Part shown: positions 9,788-17,815 of the stretch, in pieces
Position numbering within the stretch: the stretch's first letter is position 1
Layout of the letters: each line of letters begins with the position of its first letter
IMG/VR virus record: IMGVR_UViG_3300046002_004363
Coordinates: 35,578-99,577 of that record
Direction: 5' to 3' (one strand)
Length of the DNA: 64,000 nt
From: a virus
Notes under the pieces: model-generated
Told to the model about the DNA's origin: nothing
The model's database searches: none
The model's input: only the letters and a program-made list of their open reading frames with translations
Program-made: the position numbers and the translations under genes

Positions 9788-10012
9788 CTATAATTGCGTA
9801 TAGTATTCGATATGAATTACATTGCTTAAATTAAAAGACTTCCATATAGCTTTTACATCGCTATCTATTTCCTTTACATAGATGTCAAAGAACATATCTT
9901 CCTTTATTATATCTGAAACTACTCCAGAGCCACCAAATACATTACTGTTCACTTGGTAGTGCATAATATTGTTATTATCCATTTTAACGGATATCTTTCT
10001 TACTAAATTCAT
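9788..10012 (-). CDS. Small hypothetical protein, first gene of the packaging operon
   Basis: A 74-residue protein with no recognised family. It is beta-rich (HYQVNSNVFGGSGVVSDIIK in the middle) with no membrane segment. It is the first gene after the promoter at 10036-10044 and is followed with 4 bases spacing by the GroES-like gene and then terminase, so it is co-transcribed with packaging genes. Confidence 0.6.
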   Translation of the reverse strand: MNLVRKISVKMDNNNIMHYQVNSNVFGGSGVVSDIIKEDMFFDIYVKEIDSDVKAIWKSFNLSNVIHIEYYTQL

Positions 10013-10035
10013 ATTAAATTAAATTAAAAATATAT

Positions 10036-10044
10036 GCAAAGATA
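10036..10044 (-). promoter_or_regulatory. -7 promoter box of the packaging operon
   Basis: The minus strand reads TATCTTTGC, 24 bases before the start of the 74-residue gene. The same nine bases recur before several other minus-strand operons (14219, 20677, 57711, 63729), suggesting they are expressed as one class. Confidence 0.7.
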
Positions 10045-10045
10045 A

Positions 10046-10606
10046 TTAAAATATAGGGATACCGATTCCTAATGAAATATAAGGCTTTAACGTTTGTGTT
10101 TCATATCCAACACCTCCCTTTAATAATATCTTATTCTTTATGTTCCAATCAATTCCTAAATTCAATTGATTGTTTGTATTGTACGATGCCGAAACAAAAG
10201 CCTTACTCCTATCTCTGTATTTTGTAATTGTGGTTTCTCTTATTGTATCGTTAACTTCTACCTCTGAACAGAAATCTAACAATTCCCCAGTTGTTGTGAT
10301 ATGGGCAATACCTTTAACTCTCTTGCCTTCTATCGGTTGGTTGTATACTTTTGCTGTAATTGACGTTGTGTCTGGTTTATCTAAATACACTAAAGACGTA
10401 TCAGTTTTTCTTATATACACAGTCTTGTACTTAGTAACAATATTATTGTCTTTTACCCTTAAAGTATCTGTTATCTTTATTATTTTATCTTTGTATGTTA
10501 TTGTTTCAGAGACACCTCTATATTCACAGAAATGCAATACAGAAAAAGCCATTACAACCCCAATAGCTATAAATATAACTCGATTTAATATTTTAGAATA
10601 AATCAT
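10046..10606 (-). CDS. Membrane-anchored periplasmic protein, possible spanin
   Basis: The 186-residue protein has one N-terminal membrane anchor (VIFIAIGVVMAFSVLHFC, residues 10-27) and a long polar remainder that would face the periplasm, with strand-forming repeats and a final stretch KPYISLGIGIPIF that resembles an outer-membrane strand ending in phenylalanine. It lies at the end of the operon that holds the M15 peptidase and the two small membrane proteins, so a spanin-like role in breaching the outer membrane is plausible. Its start overlaps the preceding fibre-like gene by 14 bases. No lipobox is seen. The role is inferred from topology and neighbours. Confidence 0.5.
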   Translation of the reverse strand: MIYSKILNRVIFIAIGVVMAFSVLHFCEYRGVSETITYKDKIIKITDTLRVKDNNIVTKYKTVYIRKTDTSLVYLDKPDTTSITAKVYNQPIEGKRVKGIAHITTTGELLDFCSEVEVNDTIRETTITKYRDRSKAFVSASYNTNNQLNLGIDWNIKNKILLKGGVGYETQTLKPYISLGIGIPIF

Positions 10607-11801
10607 CGTTTAAAAAATTTGATATTGATTCAGATATTGTTCCATCACATAATTCTACTCCATTTGTAATTACGTCTGGATATAGAGTAACTTTTACATC
10701 TATAGGTCTTTCCCCAATAGTAGTGCTAAGAGAAGAAAAATTAAATGGAAACGTAATATAGTTACTAGTTAATGAAACATTTGTATTATATATATCTGTT
10801 CTTGTTTTCTTAATTTCAGCACCTGATTCAAACTCAATAAATACCGAAGCAACCTTAACATTGCTTGTTGTATTCTTGAATATAGGATCATTAAACTTTA
10901 CTCTTATAGAGTTTATTGGACTTGTAACATCATATACATAGTTTTGACCGTCTGAAAAATAAGTGGTATTTGTTAATGAATCTCTAAGCTCAATATGATT
11001 TGCATACGGTCTATTGTAGTATTGCGAGTTAATTGTATATACACCATCGCTTGATTCAATAGATATGTTATCTCCATCTGCTAATTCTTGAATTTCAATA
11101 GTAGGTATGTCTGATAAATAAGCAATCGTACCAGATGCATTTTGGAATGTAGCTGTTCTTGCAGTTGTTAGACCTGCTGGTTTTTGAATTGAGAATTTAT
11201 CGTTTGTAGAGTTATTGTTTCTTAATGTAATGTATCCACTTCCAGCTTCAAGTATATTATTTAGTTGACGGTTTTGAAATATGAAAGTGTCTTTATCTGT
11301 AAATATCTTACCGTAACTAGTATTTGTTTCATCATACAAGAATAAAGAACCTATTTTTGCGTCTTCCTGAGATACATTTCCTTGATTCAATACGTTATCT
11401 AAATCTTGTAGATTTGCATTAATTATAGATGTAATATCTATTTCTGTAAAATCACCTGATACAACTTGAGTTTCATCAACGCCATAAGTATCGTTATTTT
11501 TTCTAAATATAAATGTTCTTCCATTTAAAATTAAGAATACAATCTCATAATGTAATACAATAATTGGAGTTTCTGAATTGTTGAAATAATCCTCAGGAGT
11601 TGTTTCCTCTGAATCATTATCTACAATTGTAGTTATCTTTAGATTACCTCCAGTCTCTGGATCTAACCCACTTACTATGTATTGTCTTAATGCTGATACT
11701 TGATAATTCTTTGTTTGGTCAAAGTTATCGTTATCACTTCCAATTATAATATCGTTATCTGATATTAAGTTATCTATTGTGTATGTCTTTATTCTTGCCA
11801 T
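10593..11801 (-). CDS. Fibre- or spike-like virion protein
   Basis: A 402-residue beta-rich protein without membrane segments. The N-terminus (DNDIIIGSDNDNFDQTKNYQ) is of a type often found at the start of tail or fibre proteins in flavobacterial phages, where it probably attaches to the virion; the middle has a Gly/Asn/Thr-rich region with NNSTNDKFSIQKPAGLTTAR-type repeats typical of fibre shafts, and the C-terminal 150 residues are a separate beta domain (FNDPIFKNTTSNVKVASVFI) that could bind receptor. It lies just after the lysis genes in transcription order. Function inferred from composition and neighbours. Confidence 0.55.
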   Translation of the reverse strand: MARIKTYTIDNLISDNDIIIGSDNDNFDQTKNYQVSALRQYIVSGLDPETGGNLKITTIVDNDSEETTPEDYFNNSETPIIVLHYEIVFLILNGRTFIFRKNNDTYGVDETQVVSGDFTEIDITSIINANLQDLDNVLNQGNVSQEDAKIGSLFLYDETNTSYGKIFTDKDTFIFQNRQLNNILEAGSGYITLRNNNSTNDKFSIQKPAGLTTARTATFQNASGTIAYLSDIPTIEIQELADGDNISIESSDGVYTINSQYYNRPYANHIELRDSLTNTTYFSDGQNYVYDVTSPINSIRVKFNDPIFKNTTSNVKVASVFIEFESGAEIKKTRTDIYNTNVSLTSNYITFPFNFSSLSTTIGERPIDVKVTLYPDVITNGVELCDGTISESISNFLNDDLF

Positions 11802-11808
11802 AGTTACT

Positions 11809-12273
11809 TTATTCTTTTATTTCAAAATGCATCCAATCGTAATTCTTCTCTCTACCTAACGATATAAATCCGTGTTTATAAAATATATCAATCATAGGTT
11901 TATATTCTGGTCTAGCAAATCTTGCTGTTTTTGACGTTTCTTTTAATTGGTTTCTACCAGGATCTAAATCAATCGAAATTCCCCAAGAATGAGTACTCCA
12001 GTCATCACCACCTCTCATCTTTCTAAAGTTAAAACAACCTCCAAATAAATCAATACCAAGATCAACTATTTTATTATAGCCATAAACTCTATGTATTTCA
12101 TTAAATACAGCAAGGAATCTAGCGCCAACTAATTTATGGCATCTCATTTTAGTAACCTTTGTATCTGTATCCCAAGCTAATCGCATAGGGTACGGAAGAT
12201 TAATAGTCATAAGATAACCTTCACCAGTTACATTAGGTTTTCCGTATTTAGAAATTATCTCCTTTGTTGTCAT
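11809..12273 (-). CDS. M15-family peptidoglycan peptidase (endolysin)
   Basis: A 154-residue zinc peptidase of the VanY/endolysin M15 family. The zinc motif SxHxxGxxxD is present as STHSWGISID, giving His95 and Asp102, and the third ligand is His149 in DWMHFE with Asp146 as the likely catalytic acid. Such enzymes cut the peptide cross-bridges of peptidoglycan and act as endolysins. There is no signal peptide, so release to the periplasm should depend on a holin; two small membrane-protein genes lie directly upstream, the nearer overlapping its start by 26 bases. All catalytic residues are intact. Confidence 0.9.
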   Translation of the reverse strand: MTTKEIISKYGKPNVTGEGYLMTINLPYPMRLAWDTDTKVTKMRCHKLVGARFLAVFNEIHRVYGYNKIVDLGIDLFGGCFNFRKMRGGDDWSTHSWGISIDLDPGRNQLKETSKTARFARPEYKPMIDIFYKHGFISLGREKNYDWMHFEIKE

Positions 12274-12427
12274 TCTTTTTATTCTTTAATAATTCTATGG
12301 TCTTCAATATGGTATAAATAATAGATACGCATAAAAGGAATATCTTTAATGTAGCTTCTACATTAGAAAAACTTACAGCCATAGCAAGCGAATTTAGTCC
12401 GTATATCTTCAAATCGTTAAGTGACAT
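12248..12427 (-). CDS. Small one-helix membrane protein, holin candidate
   Basis: A 59-residue gene: ATG at 12427, stop at 12248. It encodes a short polar N-terminus, one hydrophobic segment (ATLKIFLLCVSIIYTILKTI, residues 25-44) and a Lys/Asn-rich tail (KNKKNDNKGDNF). This plan matches small phage holins in Bacteroidota phages. It overlaps the preceding 68-residue gene by 11 bases and the following peptidase gene by 26 bases, so all three are probably translated as a coupled lysis cassette. It could also be an antiholin to the neighbour. Confidence 0.6.
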   Translation of the reverse strand: MSLNDLKIYGLNSLAMAVSFSNVEATLKIFLLCVSIIYTILKTIELLKNKKNDNKGDNF

Positions 12428-12623
12428 TATTGTTCTTTGCTTTAATTAAACGTTCTGCTATATTTGTAGCGCCTTCTACAGCTATATACATTGTAGCTAC
12501 TATAGTCCAATTATCTGAATCAACCTTACTAAAGAATAATGCAATTGAAGCAACAATAAATACTGTTAACTTTCTGCTTATCCATTTATTTAAGTAAAGG
12601 TCTATTTTTTCTTTTCTACTCAT
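12417..12623 (-). CDS. Holin-like small membrane protein
   Basis: A 68-residue protein with a basic N-terminus (MSRKEKIDLYLNKWISRK), two short hydrophobic segments (LTVFIVASIALFF, about 19-31, and TIVATMYIAVEGATNIA, about 40-56) and a basic tail. Size, topology and position two genes before the M15 peptidase fit a class II-type holin that permeabilises the inner membrane at lysis time. It is followed by a second small membrane protein, so which of the two forms the lethal hole is not decided. Confidence 0.6.
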   Translation of the reverse strand: MSRKEKIDLYLNKWISRKLTVFIVASIALFFSKVDSDNWTIVATMYIAVEGATNIAERLIKAKNNNVT

Positions 12624-12819
12624 CTATACAAGGCGTATATTCAATCCTTTCTAACTCATTTAATTGGTCGTGAATTGGCTGAAATGGTTCGTATGTAAGT
12701 GCGTCAAGACCTATAAACCATTTATCTGCCCCATCTTTTATAAACTCTAACCTGCAAACACCATTTGTGTAACCATTTAAAGCATTGTATTGTTCTGTAT
12801 TTGGATGTAAAACTATCAT
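12616..12819 (-). CDS. Small hypothetical protein of the lysis/fibre operon
   Basis: A 67-residue acidic soluble protein of unknown role. It overlaps the holin-like gene by 8 bases and follows the 266-residue fibre-type gene by 1 base, so it is part of the same tightly packed transcript. The aromatic-rich centre (DKWFIGLDALTYEPFQP) suggests a small folded domain, perhaps a tail-fibre accessory. Confidence 0.55.
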   Translation of the reverse strand: MIVLHPNTEQYNALNGYTNGVCRLEFIKDGADKWFIGLDALTYEPFQPIHDQLNELERIEYTPCIDE

Positions 12820-12820
12820 A

Positions 12821-13621
12821 TTAAACTAAATTTGTCATATAAGTATTAATTGCATTGTATAAATTTGTGTTCAAAGTTGCATCACCTCCAGAAGTGACTA
12901 AAGAAGCTCCCATTCCATAAACGGAAATTGTGTGAGTTCCGTAAGTTGTTAATGACCTAAAAACTAATTGAGGTGTTGTAGTTAATGCTGAACTATTACT
13001 AGTTCCACTTACACTTAAATTTGTATTTTGAAAGACTCTTATTTGATTACTTGCAGGTCTGTTAATTGATTTCAAACCCGTTCCTGATAAAGCACCAATA
13101 GCATTACTTGTTGTTCCATTGTTGATGTTTTGAGGTAAAACTGCATCAAAAGTAAATCTATTCGATAAACTACCGCTCACACCATCGATAGTTCCTGTAC
13201 CAGCAGTGTGTACCCAAGCAAATCTACTCGCATCACTTAGTTTATATTCTACCCCATTAGTTGAAGGAATAAAGTTTGTTGAAATAGAACCAGTGCTAGT
13301 ATTAGTAAATCCATTATTTGTAGCAAAAGTTAATGGATTGTTTAATGTAGATTGATATAATGTGGGAGTTTTCCAATTCAATGAAGCAAACGCATTTGTA
13401 GCACCCGTCCCAGTCGCAAAAACATAAAACACATCAAGTTTATCCCAAATGCCTCCTGCTTTTAAATCTAAAACTAACTGATTTTGTACAATTTGTTGTG
13501 CAGATGAAGGTATTGGATATCCAAGACTAGTAGCTCTATCTAATACAGCTTTGTAAGATGTGTCGTATTTAATACCAGAAGACCTATTAGCTCCTATTGC
13601 ATTTGCTATTGCTATAAACAT
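12821..13621 (-). CDS. Virion surface (fibre/adhesin-like) protein
   Basis: A 266-residue protein. The N-terminus (residues 1-85) contains a helical module with YKAVLDRATSLGYPIPSSAQ and LKAGGIWDKLDVFYVFATG, a pattern seen in tail-associated proteins of Bacteroidota phages. The remainder is a Ser/Thr/Asn/Gly-rich beta domain of about 180 residues with a lectin-like look. No membrane segment. It probably decorates the tail or head and binds surface sugars; this is inference from composition. Confidence 0.55.
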   Translation of the reverse strand: MFIAIANAIGANRSSGIKYDTSYKAVLDRATSLGYPIPSSAQQIVQNQLVLDLKAGGIWDKLDVFYVFATGTGATNAFASLNWKTPTLYQSTLNNPLTFATNNGFTNTSTGSISTNFIPSTNGVEYKLSDASRFAWVHTAGTGTIDGVSGSLSNRFTFDAVLPQNINNGTTSNAIGALSGTGLKSINRPASNQIRVFQNTNLSVSGTSNSSALTTTPQLVFRSLTTYGTHTISVYGMGASLVTSGGDATLNTNLYNAINTYMTNLV

Positions 13622-13622
13622 A

Positions 13623-13889
13623 TTACCAAAGAGCTATGATGTTAGATGCTGTTGTTCCTGTTGAATAAACCCTAACTACCTGCACTGGTAAGAAACTACC
13701 ATCTTGGAAGTTTGTAAAAGTTACTTCATCTCCTCCGACAGTCAATACTTTTAAATTACCTTTCGTACCAACGTAAAGCACACAGCCTCTATTCGGTGTT
13801 CCTGCTTCTGAAGATAATGATGGAATATTAGCTGTATTACTTGGTGTTACAGCAGCAGCTCTATTTGCTTGTAATTTTTGATATGACAT
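13623..13889 (-). CDS. Small conserved virion protein
   Basis: An 88-residue protein with the pattern MSYQKLQANRAAAVTPSNTA, GCVLYVGTKGNLKVLTVGGD and a C-terminal ...NIIALW. Very similar small proteins accompany structural genes in many marine and Bacteroidota phages (recognised from memory). A beta-sandwich decoration or spike role is likely but unproven. It lies 1 base from the next gene. Confidence 0.6.
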   Translation of the reverse strand: MSYQKLQANRAAAVTPSNTANIPSLSSEAGTPNRGCVLYVGTKGNLKVLTVGGDEVTFTNFQDGSFLPVQVVRVYSTGTTASNIIALW

Positions 13890-13915
13890 TTTATTTTATA
13901 TTTTTAAGTTATTAT

Positions 13916-14188
13916 TTACCATTTTTCTTTGTCAGCCCAATATGCAGCAGACATTTTTCCTTTCGCTATATTCTTTCCGTGTCTTGCTTTAAATGAAGCT
14001 CTTTTCTTCTTCATCTTATCGCTTTCTCCTGCTTTAGGTTTTCCTGCTGTCTTAGCTCCTTGCTCTCCAAATCTAATTATCTTCTCTTTCCCTCCTTCGC
14101 AAGCCTTTACTATATGACTTTTCTTAGGGTGAGATGGTGTACGTTTTGCAACATTACATTTCATCTCAGACTTATTTACCTTTAGCAT
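13916..14188 (-). CDS. Basic DUF5872-like small protein
   Basis: A 90-residue, very basic, lysine-rich protein with the pattern HIVKACEGGKEKIIRFGEQG and KKRASFKARHGKNIAKGKMS, ending in AAYWADKEKW. This pattern belongs to a small conserved family in phages and large DNA viruses that I associate with DUF5872; its function is unknown. The charge suggests DNA or RNA binding, perhaps packaged with DNA. First gene of its operon, 31 bases from a promoter box. Confidence 0.65.
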   Translation of the reverse strand: MLKVNKSEMKCNVAKRTPSHPKKSHIVKACEGGKEKIIRFGEQGAKTAGKPKAGESDKMKKKRASFKARHGKNIAKGKMSAAYWADKEKW

Positions 14189-14218
14189 AGTTAATTATAA
14201 TATTTTTAATAAATCTCT

Positions 14219-14227
14219 GCAAAGATA
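14219..14227 (-). promoter_or_regulatory. -7 promoter box of fibre/lysis operon
   Basis: The minus strand reads TATCTTTGC 31 bases before the start of the DUF5872-like gene. It is back-to-back with the GroEL promoter, the two -7 boxes being 17 bases apart, so access to one may affect the other. Confidence 0.7.
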
Positions 14228-14243
14228 CGAAATAAAAAAAGTG

Positions 14244-14252
14244 TATATTTGC
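14244..14252 (+). promoter_or_regulatory. -7 promoter box of the chaperonin operon
   Basis: TATATTTGC ends 22 bases before the GroEL start codon. The leader is A-rich and has no Shine-Dalgarno sequence, as is normal in Bacteroidota. Confidence 0.7.
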
Positions 14253-14274
14253 AATATAAAAAATCAAATTTATT

Positions 14275-15837
14275 ATGGTTATAAAAGAAGTTAAATTTAA
14301 TCAAGAAGCAAAAGAGCCTTTAATTAAAGGTATCTCAACAGTTTGTGATGCAGTTGCTACAACTATGGGATATAGAGGTAGAACAGTATTAATTGAGAGT
14401 CCAGGAGGGCTTCCAATCGTAACAAAGGATGGTGTATCGGTAGCGGAAAGTATTTTCCTTGAAGATGCAACAGAAAGTTTAGGTTGTGAGTTTGTAAAGC
14501 AAGCTTGTAGAAAAACAGTTAATGAAGCAGGTGATGGTACAACTGGCACAGCCGTACTTACAAAGGCTATTATAGACAATAGTCAGAAGTATTTAAAGAA
14601 GGGTGAGTCGGCAATTGATTTAAAGAATGGTATTGACTTTGCTGTAAAGGAAGTTGTTGAGTACATCAAGAGTACATCTAAAGAAGTTGACGATTCGTAC
14701 TTGTTTGATGTGGCAAGAATATCAGCAAACAATGATTCTGAATTAGGGGAGATAATTGCAAAAGCCTTTATATCTGCTGGAAAGAATGGTGTTGTATCTT
14801 ACGAGCAATCAGAAAGTTCAGAAACCTATTTAGACTTTATTGATGGTATGCCAATCGCAAGAGGGTATGAATTTGAGGGGTTTGTAAATAAACCAGAAAA
14901 TAGATCAATCGAATTCAATAATAACCCCCTTATCTTACTATCAAACAGAAGATTTCAGAACATTACAGAATTACTACCTGTTATAGAGTTTTGTCACCAC
15001 GCAAAGAAAGAGCTACTTATCATCTCTGAAATGGAGTTTGAGGTTATGAAGGTTTTGTATGCTAATAAAAAGAATGGTCTTAAGGTAGCTACTATTATAC
15101 CGCCAAGTATAGGAGAGAAGCGTAGAGATTATTTAACAGATATTTCTTTAGCAACAGGTGGTTTAATTATTGATTTAGACACCTCTACAAATATTGAAGG
15201 GTATGATATGAATGAACTACTTGGTAAATGTAGTCGATTGACTGTAACTAAAGATGACACTGTATTATTCTTTAATGAAAAACCTAATGCAGATAGGGTT
15301 CAATCAAAGATTGAAGAGTTAAATAAAGTAATCAAGAACTCAAACAATAATTTAGAAAAGGAATACCTGAGAGACCGTATATCAAAATTAGCTTGTGGTG
15401 TTTCTGTAATTAAGGTTGGAGGAACAACTGAGGTAGAGATTAAGGAGAAGATTGATAGGGTTGACGATGCAATTAATGCAGTTAAGAGTGCAATAGCTGA
15501 AGGTGTGGTTGTAGGAGGTGGTTTAGCGCTATATAACGCCTCTTTAAAGCTTGTTCCTGTATCGAAAGGATATAAGTGTCTTCTTGAGTCAATTCAAGCT
15601 CCTATTCGCACTATTTTAAGTAATGCAGGTATTAAGTTAGATTCAATTGAAATGAACTTACTAACATATCAAGATAACTATGGATACGATGTTAAGGATT
15701 ACGAAATTGTAGATATGTTTGAGAAAGGAATTATAGATCCTTCAAAGGTAATTAGATTAGCCTTAGAGAATGCTGCAAGTGTAGCTACAACAGTTTTATT
15801 AACCAATACGACAATAACACATAAAAGAAGTAACTAA
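14275..15837 (+). CDS. groEL: Phage-encoded chaperonin GroEL
   Basis: A 520-residue group I chaperonin. Nucleotide-site residues keep the numbering of Escherichia coli GroEL: Asp52 in VTKDGVS, Asp87 in GDGTTGTAV and Asp398 in RVDDAINAV, and the equatorial AEGVVVGGGLALYNA segment follows. The ATPase should therefore be active. It is about 28 residues shorter than GroEL and lacks the C-terminal GGM-repeat tail. The phage capsid or giant virion protein may be the client. It is translated with the downstream GroES-like gene, whose ATG overlaps its stop (TAATG). It stands alone on the plus strand between minus-strand structural operons, and is terminated by the hairpin at 16131. Confidence 0.95.
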   Translation: MVIKEVKFNQEAKEPLIKGISTVCDAVATTMGYRGRTVLIESPGGLPIVTKDGVSVAESIFLEDATESLGCEFVKQACRKTVNEAGDGTTGTAVLTKAIIDNSQKYLKKGESAIDLKNGIDFAVKEVVEYIKSTSKEVDDSYLFDVARISANNDSELGEIIAKAFISAGKNGVVSYEQSESSETYLDFIDGMPIARGYEFEGFVNKPENRSIEFNNNPLILLSNRRFQNITELLPVIEFCHHAKKELLIISEMEFEVMKVLYANKKNGLKVATIIPPSIGEKRRDYLTDISLATGGLIIDLDTSTNIEGYDMNELLGKCSRLTVTKDDTVLFFNEKPNADRVQSKIEELNKVIKNSNNNLEKEYLRDRISKLACGVSVIKVGGTTEVEIKEKIDRVDDAINAVKSAIAEGVVVGGGLALYNASLKLVPVSKGYKCLLESIQAPIRTILSNAGIKLDSIEMNLLTYQDNYGYDVKDYEIVDMFEKGIIDPSKVIRLALENAASVATTVLLTNTTITHKRSN

Positions 15838-16088
15838 TGAAGGTAGTATTAAGTAACATTTTAGTTAAGGAGATTAAGGAAGACGTGAAGACAAGTAGCG
15901 GTCTTTATTTAGGAGATGGTCAAGACATTAAGTTTCACAGAGGTGAAGTAATTGAGATTGGAGAGAATGTAGATAAGGTCAATGTTGGAGAGACCATTTG
16001 GTTTGATAGACACAGAACATACCCAATTAACTATCAAGGAATCGAGTACTTGGTTATGGGATATGAGAATGTAGTGATTGTAGAATAG
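15837..16088 (+). CDS. groES: Phage co-chaperonin GroES
   Basis: An 83-residue GroES-like protein. MKVVLSNILVKEIKEDVKTS matches the start of Cpn10; DVKTSSGLYLGDGQDIKF aligns with the mobile loop that contacts GroEL, GEVIEIGENVDKVNVGETIW with the barrel core, and GIEYLVMGYENVVIVE with the C-terminal strands. It is about 14 residues shorter than E. coli GroES, mainly in the roof hairpin, as in T4 gp31-type variants with altered dome volume. The start codon overlaps the groEL stop. Confidence 0.9.
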   Translation: MKVVLSNILVKEIKEDVKTSSGLYLGDGQDIKFHRGEVIEIGENVDKVNVGETIWFDRHRTYPINYQGIEYLVMGYENVVIVE

Positions 16089-16129
16089 GTATAGGCGCAA
16101 CAACTTCCATTTTCAATAGAACGCAAAAA

Positions 16130-16155
16130 AAGAGAGGGTTTAATCACCCTCTCTT
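16130..16155. terminator. Bidirectional terminator after groES
   Basis: AGAGAGGG at 16131-16138 pairs with CCCTCTCT at 16147-16154 with a T-rich loop, flanked by A and T runs. It lies between convergent genes and overlaps the last codons of the 230-residue minus-strand gene. Confidence 0.8.
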
Positions 16156-16832
16156 ATTATTTCATCCTCTAAGTGATTTCCTAAACCACCATTTAAAATT
16201 TCATTCCTCTTCTTATTATACTCAACCATAAGTTTTGCAATCCTCTTATCCTTGTAGCTTGTCTCGTAGCTATTAAAGAATTTATTACTTGAAGAGTATT
16301 CGCTAATTTCTTCTTGCATAGTTAGTTTCTTGTATATACTAGAAACCCTTCTATTTGCCTTTATGGTTAATCTATATAATCTGTTTCCTGCAACCTTAAT
16401 CATTGTATTACCAGGAAGAGCCTCTATCAATCCTAAATCAATAAATCTCTTTATGCTCTTATTTTTTTGAAGCATTGCAGAGTTATATACATCAAACTCC
16501 TTCTTTGAGAATAGTGGTTCTGAGTAAAAGTACATAAGCATCTCTATTTCATCAATGGTTAAATCATACATTACAGAAGCCCATCTCTTTACAATACCAT
16601 AAAACTTCATAAAGTCAAACTCCCTATTACAAGAAATAACCTTTATAACCTTCTTCTTGAGTGGTCTTTTCTTTGACCTCTCATACTTCCGCTTCATTGG
16701 TCTATACTTCTTTGCTTTATGTATAGTACTATCTGCAATTGGTTTTATTAAGAAACTATTGATTTCAGACAAGACTTTCTCTTCCTTGAGTGTTTTTTCA
16801 TTCTGCTCTAAAAAGTCCTTAAAATCGCTCAT
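16140..16832 (-). CDS. Basic protein with probable winged-helix DNA-binding domain
   Basis: A 230-residue protein. Residues 38-65 are strongly basic (KKYRPMKRKYERSKKRPLKK), and residues about 75-160 look like a winged helix: DLTIDEIEMLMYFYSEPLFS, SAMLQKNKSIKRFIDLGLIE, then a beta-wing (LPGNTMIKVAGNRLYRLTIK). This layout is MarR-like but no effector pocket is evident. It might regulate late genes or bind the packaged genome. It is the last gene of the operon running from 18142. Confidence 0.5.
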   Translation of the reverse strand: MSDFKDFLEQNEKTLKEEKVLSEINSFLIKPIADSTIHKAKKYRPMKRKYERSKKRPLKKKVIKVISCNREFDFMKFYGIVKRWASVMYDLTIDEIEMLMYFYSEPLFSKKEFDVYNSAMLQKNKSIKRFIDLGLIEALPGNTMIKVAGNRLYRLTIKANRRVSSIYKKLTMQEEISEYSSSNKFFNSYETSYKDKRIAKLMVEYNKKRNEILNGGLGNHLEDEIIREGD

Positions 16833-16835
16833 AAA

Positions 16836-17114
16836 TTATTTCTTTTTGCCTCTTGCTCGGACATCGCCTGGTGCATCTTTTTTACTTCCCCTATTAACTG
16901 ATTGTGGTTTTAATACCATACCATTCTTTGTGTGGCTTTGGTCTTTTCCATCACCAACACTACTTGTTCCGTTTTTATGGCTCTTTCTATTTGCTTTATT
17001 CAATTCAACCCTCTTCTTAACCTGTTCAGGTTTTTTATTGTACTCTTTTTGGTACTCATCCTTTTTTGCTTTAGCCTTAGGATTGTCTTTATAATACTTA
17101 GCAGTTTCTTTCAT
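16836..17114 (-). CDS. Small basic conserved phage protein
   Basis: A 92-residue lysine-rich protein. The N-terminus (YYKDNPKAKAKKDEYQKEYN) is helical; the C-terminal half contains QSHTKNGMVLKPQSVNRGSKKD, a pattern present in small proteins of marine podoviruses and resembling the substrate loop of HNH-like folds, but without catalytic histidines in the right order. It overlaps the next gene by 17 bases. Unknown function, possibly DNA-associated virion protein. Confidence 0.5.
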   Translation of the reverse strand: MKETAKYYKDNPKAKAKKDEYQKEYNKKPEQVKKRVELNKANRKSHKNGTSSVGDGKDQSHTKNGMVLKPQSVNRGSKKDAPGDVRARGKKK

Positions 17115-17493
17115 ATTTCTTCATTTCGTTTAATAATTCGTATCTTTCTCTTGTAATTAATTCATCTTCAATCAGTTGCTCCGCTTCATCAAGTCTGCCT
17201 TCGTATACTAGATCATCTAACTCATCAGAGAATACAATTGAGTTTGATTCTAATAGCACATCACCTCTCCTGTCGTATATAATATCCTCTTCTTGATTAC
17301 ACACAATAGAGGCTATAATTGATATTGGTATTGAAGTTGACATATAGTCGTCTTTATCTACGTCATATAATTGGTCTATTGAATCGTAAATCATTCTAGC
17401 TAATTCATAGTTGTTATCTTCGTCTATAAAGTTATCTACTCGATTAAACAATTCTACATTTATTGCAGTAAATTCTGGGCTGTTGCTTTCCAT
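17098..17493 (-). CDS. Acidic hypothetical protein
   Basis: A 131-residue, strongly acidic, helical protein (for example RVDNFIDEDNNYELARMIYD). No motif recognised. It overlaps both neighbours (17 and 34 bases), so translation is coupled with the HAD phosphatase gene upstream. Strong negative charge next to a basic partner gene suggests the two products could interact, which is speculation. Confidence 0.5.
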   Translation of the reverse strand: MESNSPEFTAINVELFNRVDNFIDEDNNYELARMIYDSIDQLYDVDKDDYMSTSIPISIIASIVCNQEEDIIYDRRGDVLLESNSIVFSDELDDLVYEGRLDEAEQLIEDELITRERYELLNEMKKYERNC

Positions 17494-17813
17494 TGATTGT
17501 CTGTTACGTTAATTACTTCTGTATATGTGCTTCTACTTATTTCTCTTAATTCTGTTTCATCATTATCAAAGTGTATATCTACTCCTTCCATATAATGTTG
17601 CTTCTTGTCTCCATCAGTGTAAATCACTTTGTTTATACCGAGTTTATCAGTTACCTTTATTAAGTCTTGATTAAGATACTTACTATGTCTTGTTGTTGTT
17701 ACAATTACGTTGTATTCACCTTCAATTAATTCCTTAGCATATTCTTGTACTGATGGTAATGATAATGTTGCGTCAAAATCAAAACTTACTGTTATATTAC
17801 TATTCTCTACCAT
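17460..17813 (-). CDS. HAD-superfamily phosphatase-like protein
   Basis: A 117-residue minimal HAD fold. FDFDATLS (residues 11-18) holds the nucleophile Asp12 and acid Asp14, VTTTR (38-42) is motif II, a lysine pair follows near 70-71, and DIHFDND (79-85) supplies the metal-binding acids of motif IV. No cap domain is present. Such phage HAD proteins dephosphorylate nucleic-acid ends or nucleotides; the substrate is not evident here. All motif residues are intact. Confidence 0.75.
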   Translation of the reverse strand: MVENSNITVSFDFDATLSLPSVQEYAKELIEGEYNVIVTTTRHSKYLNQDLIKVTDKLGINKVIYTDGDKKQHYMEGVDIHFDNDETELREISRSTYTEVINVTDNQWKATAQNLLQ

Positions 17814-17815
17814 AT

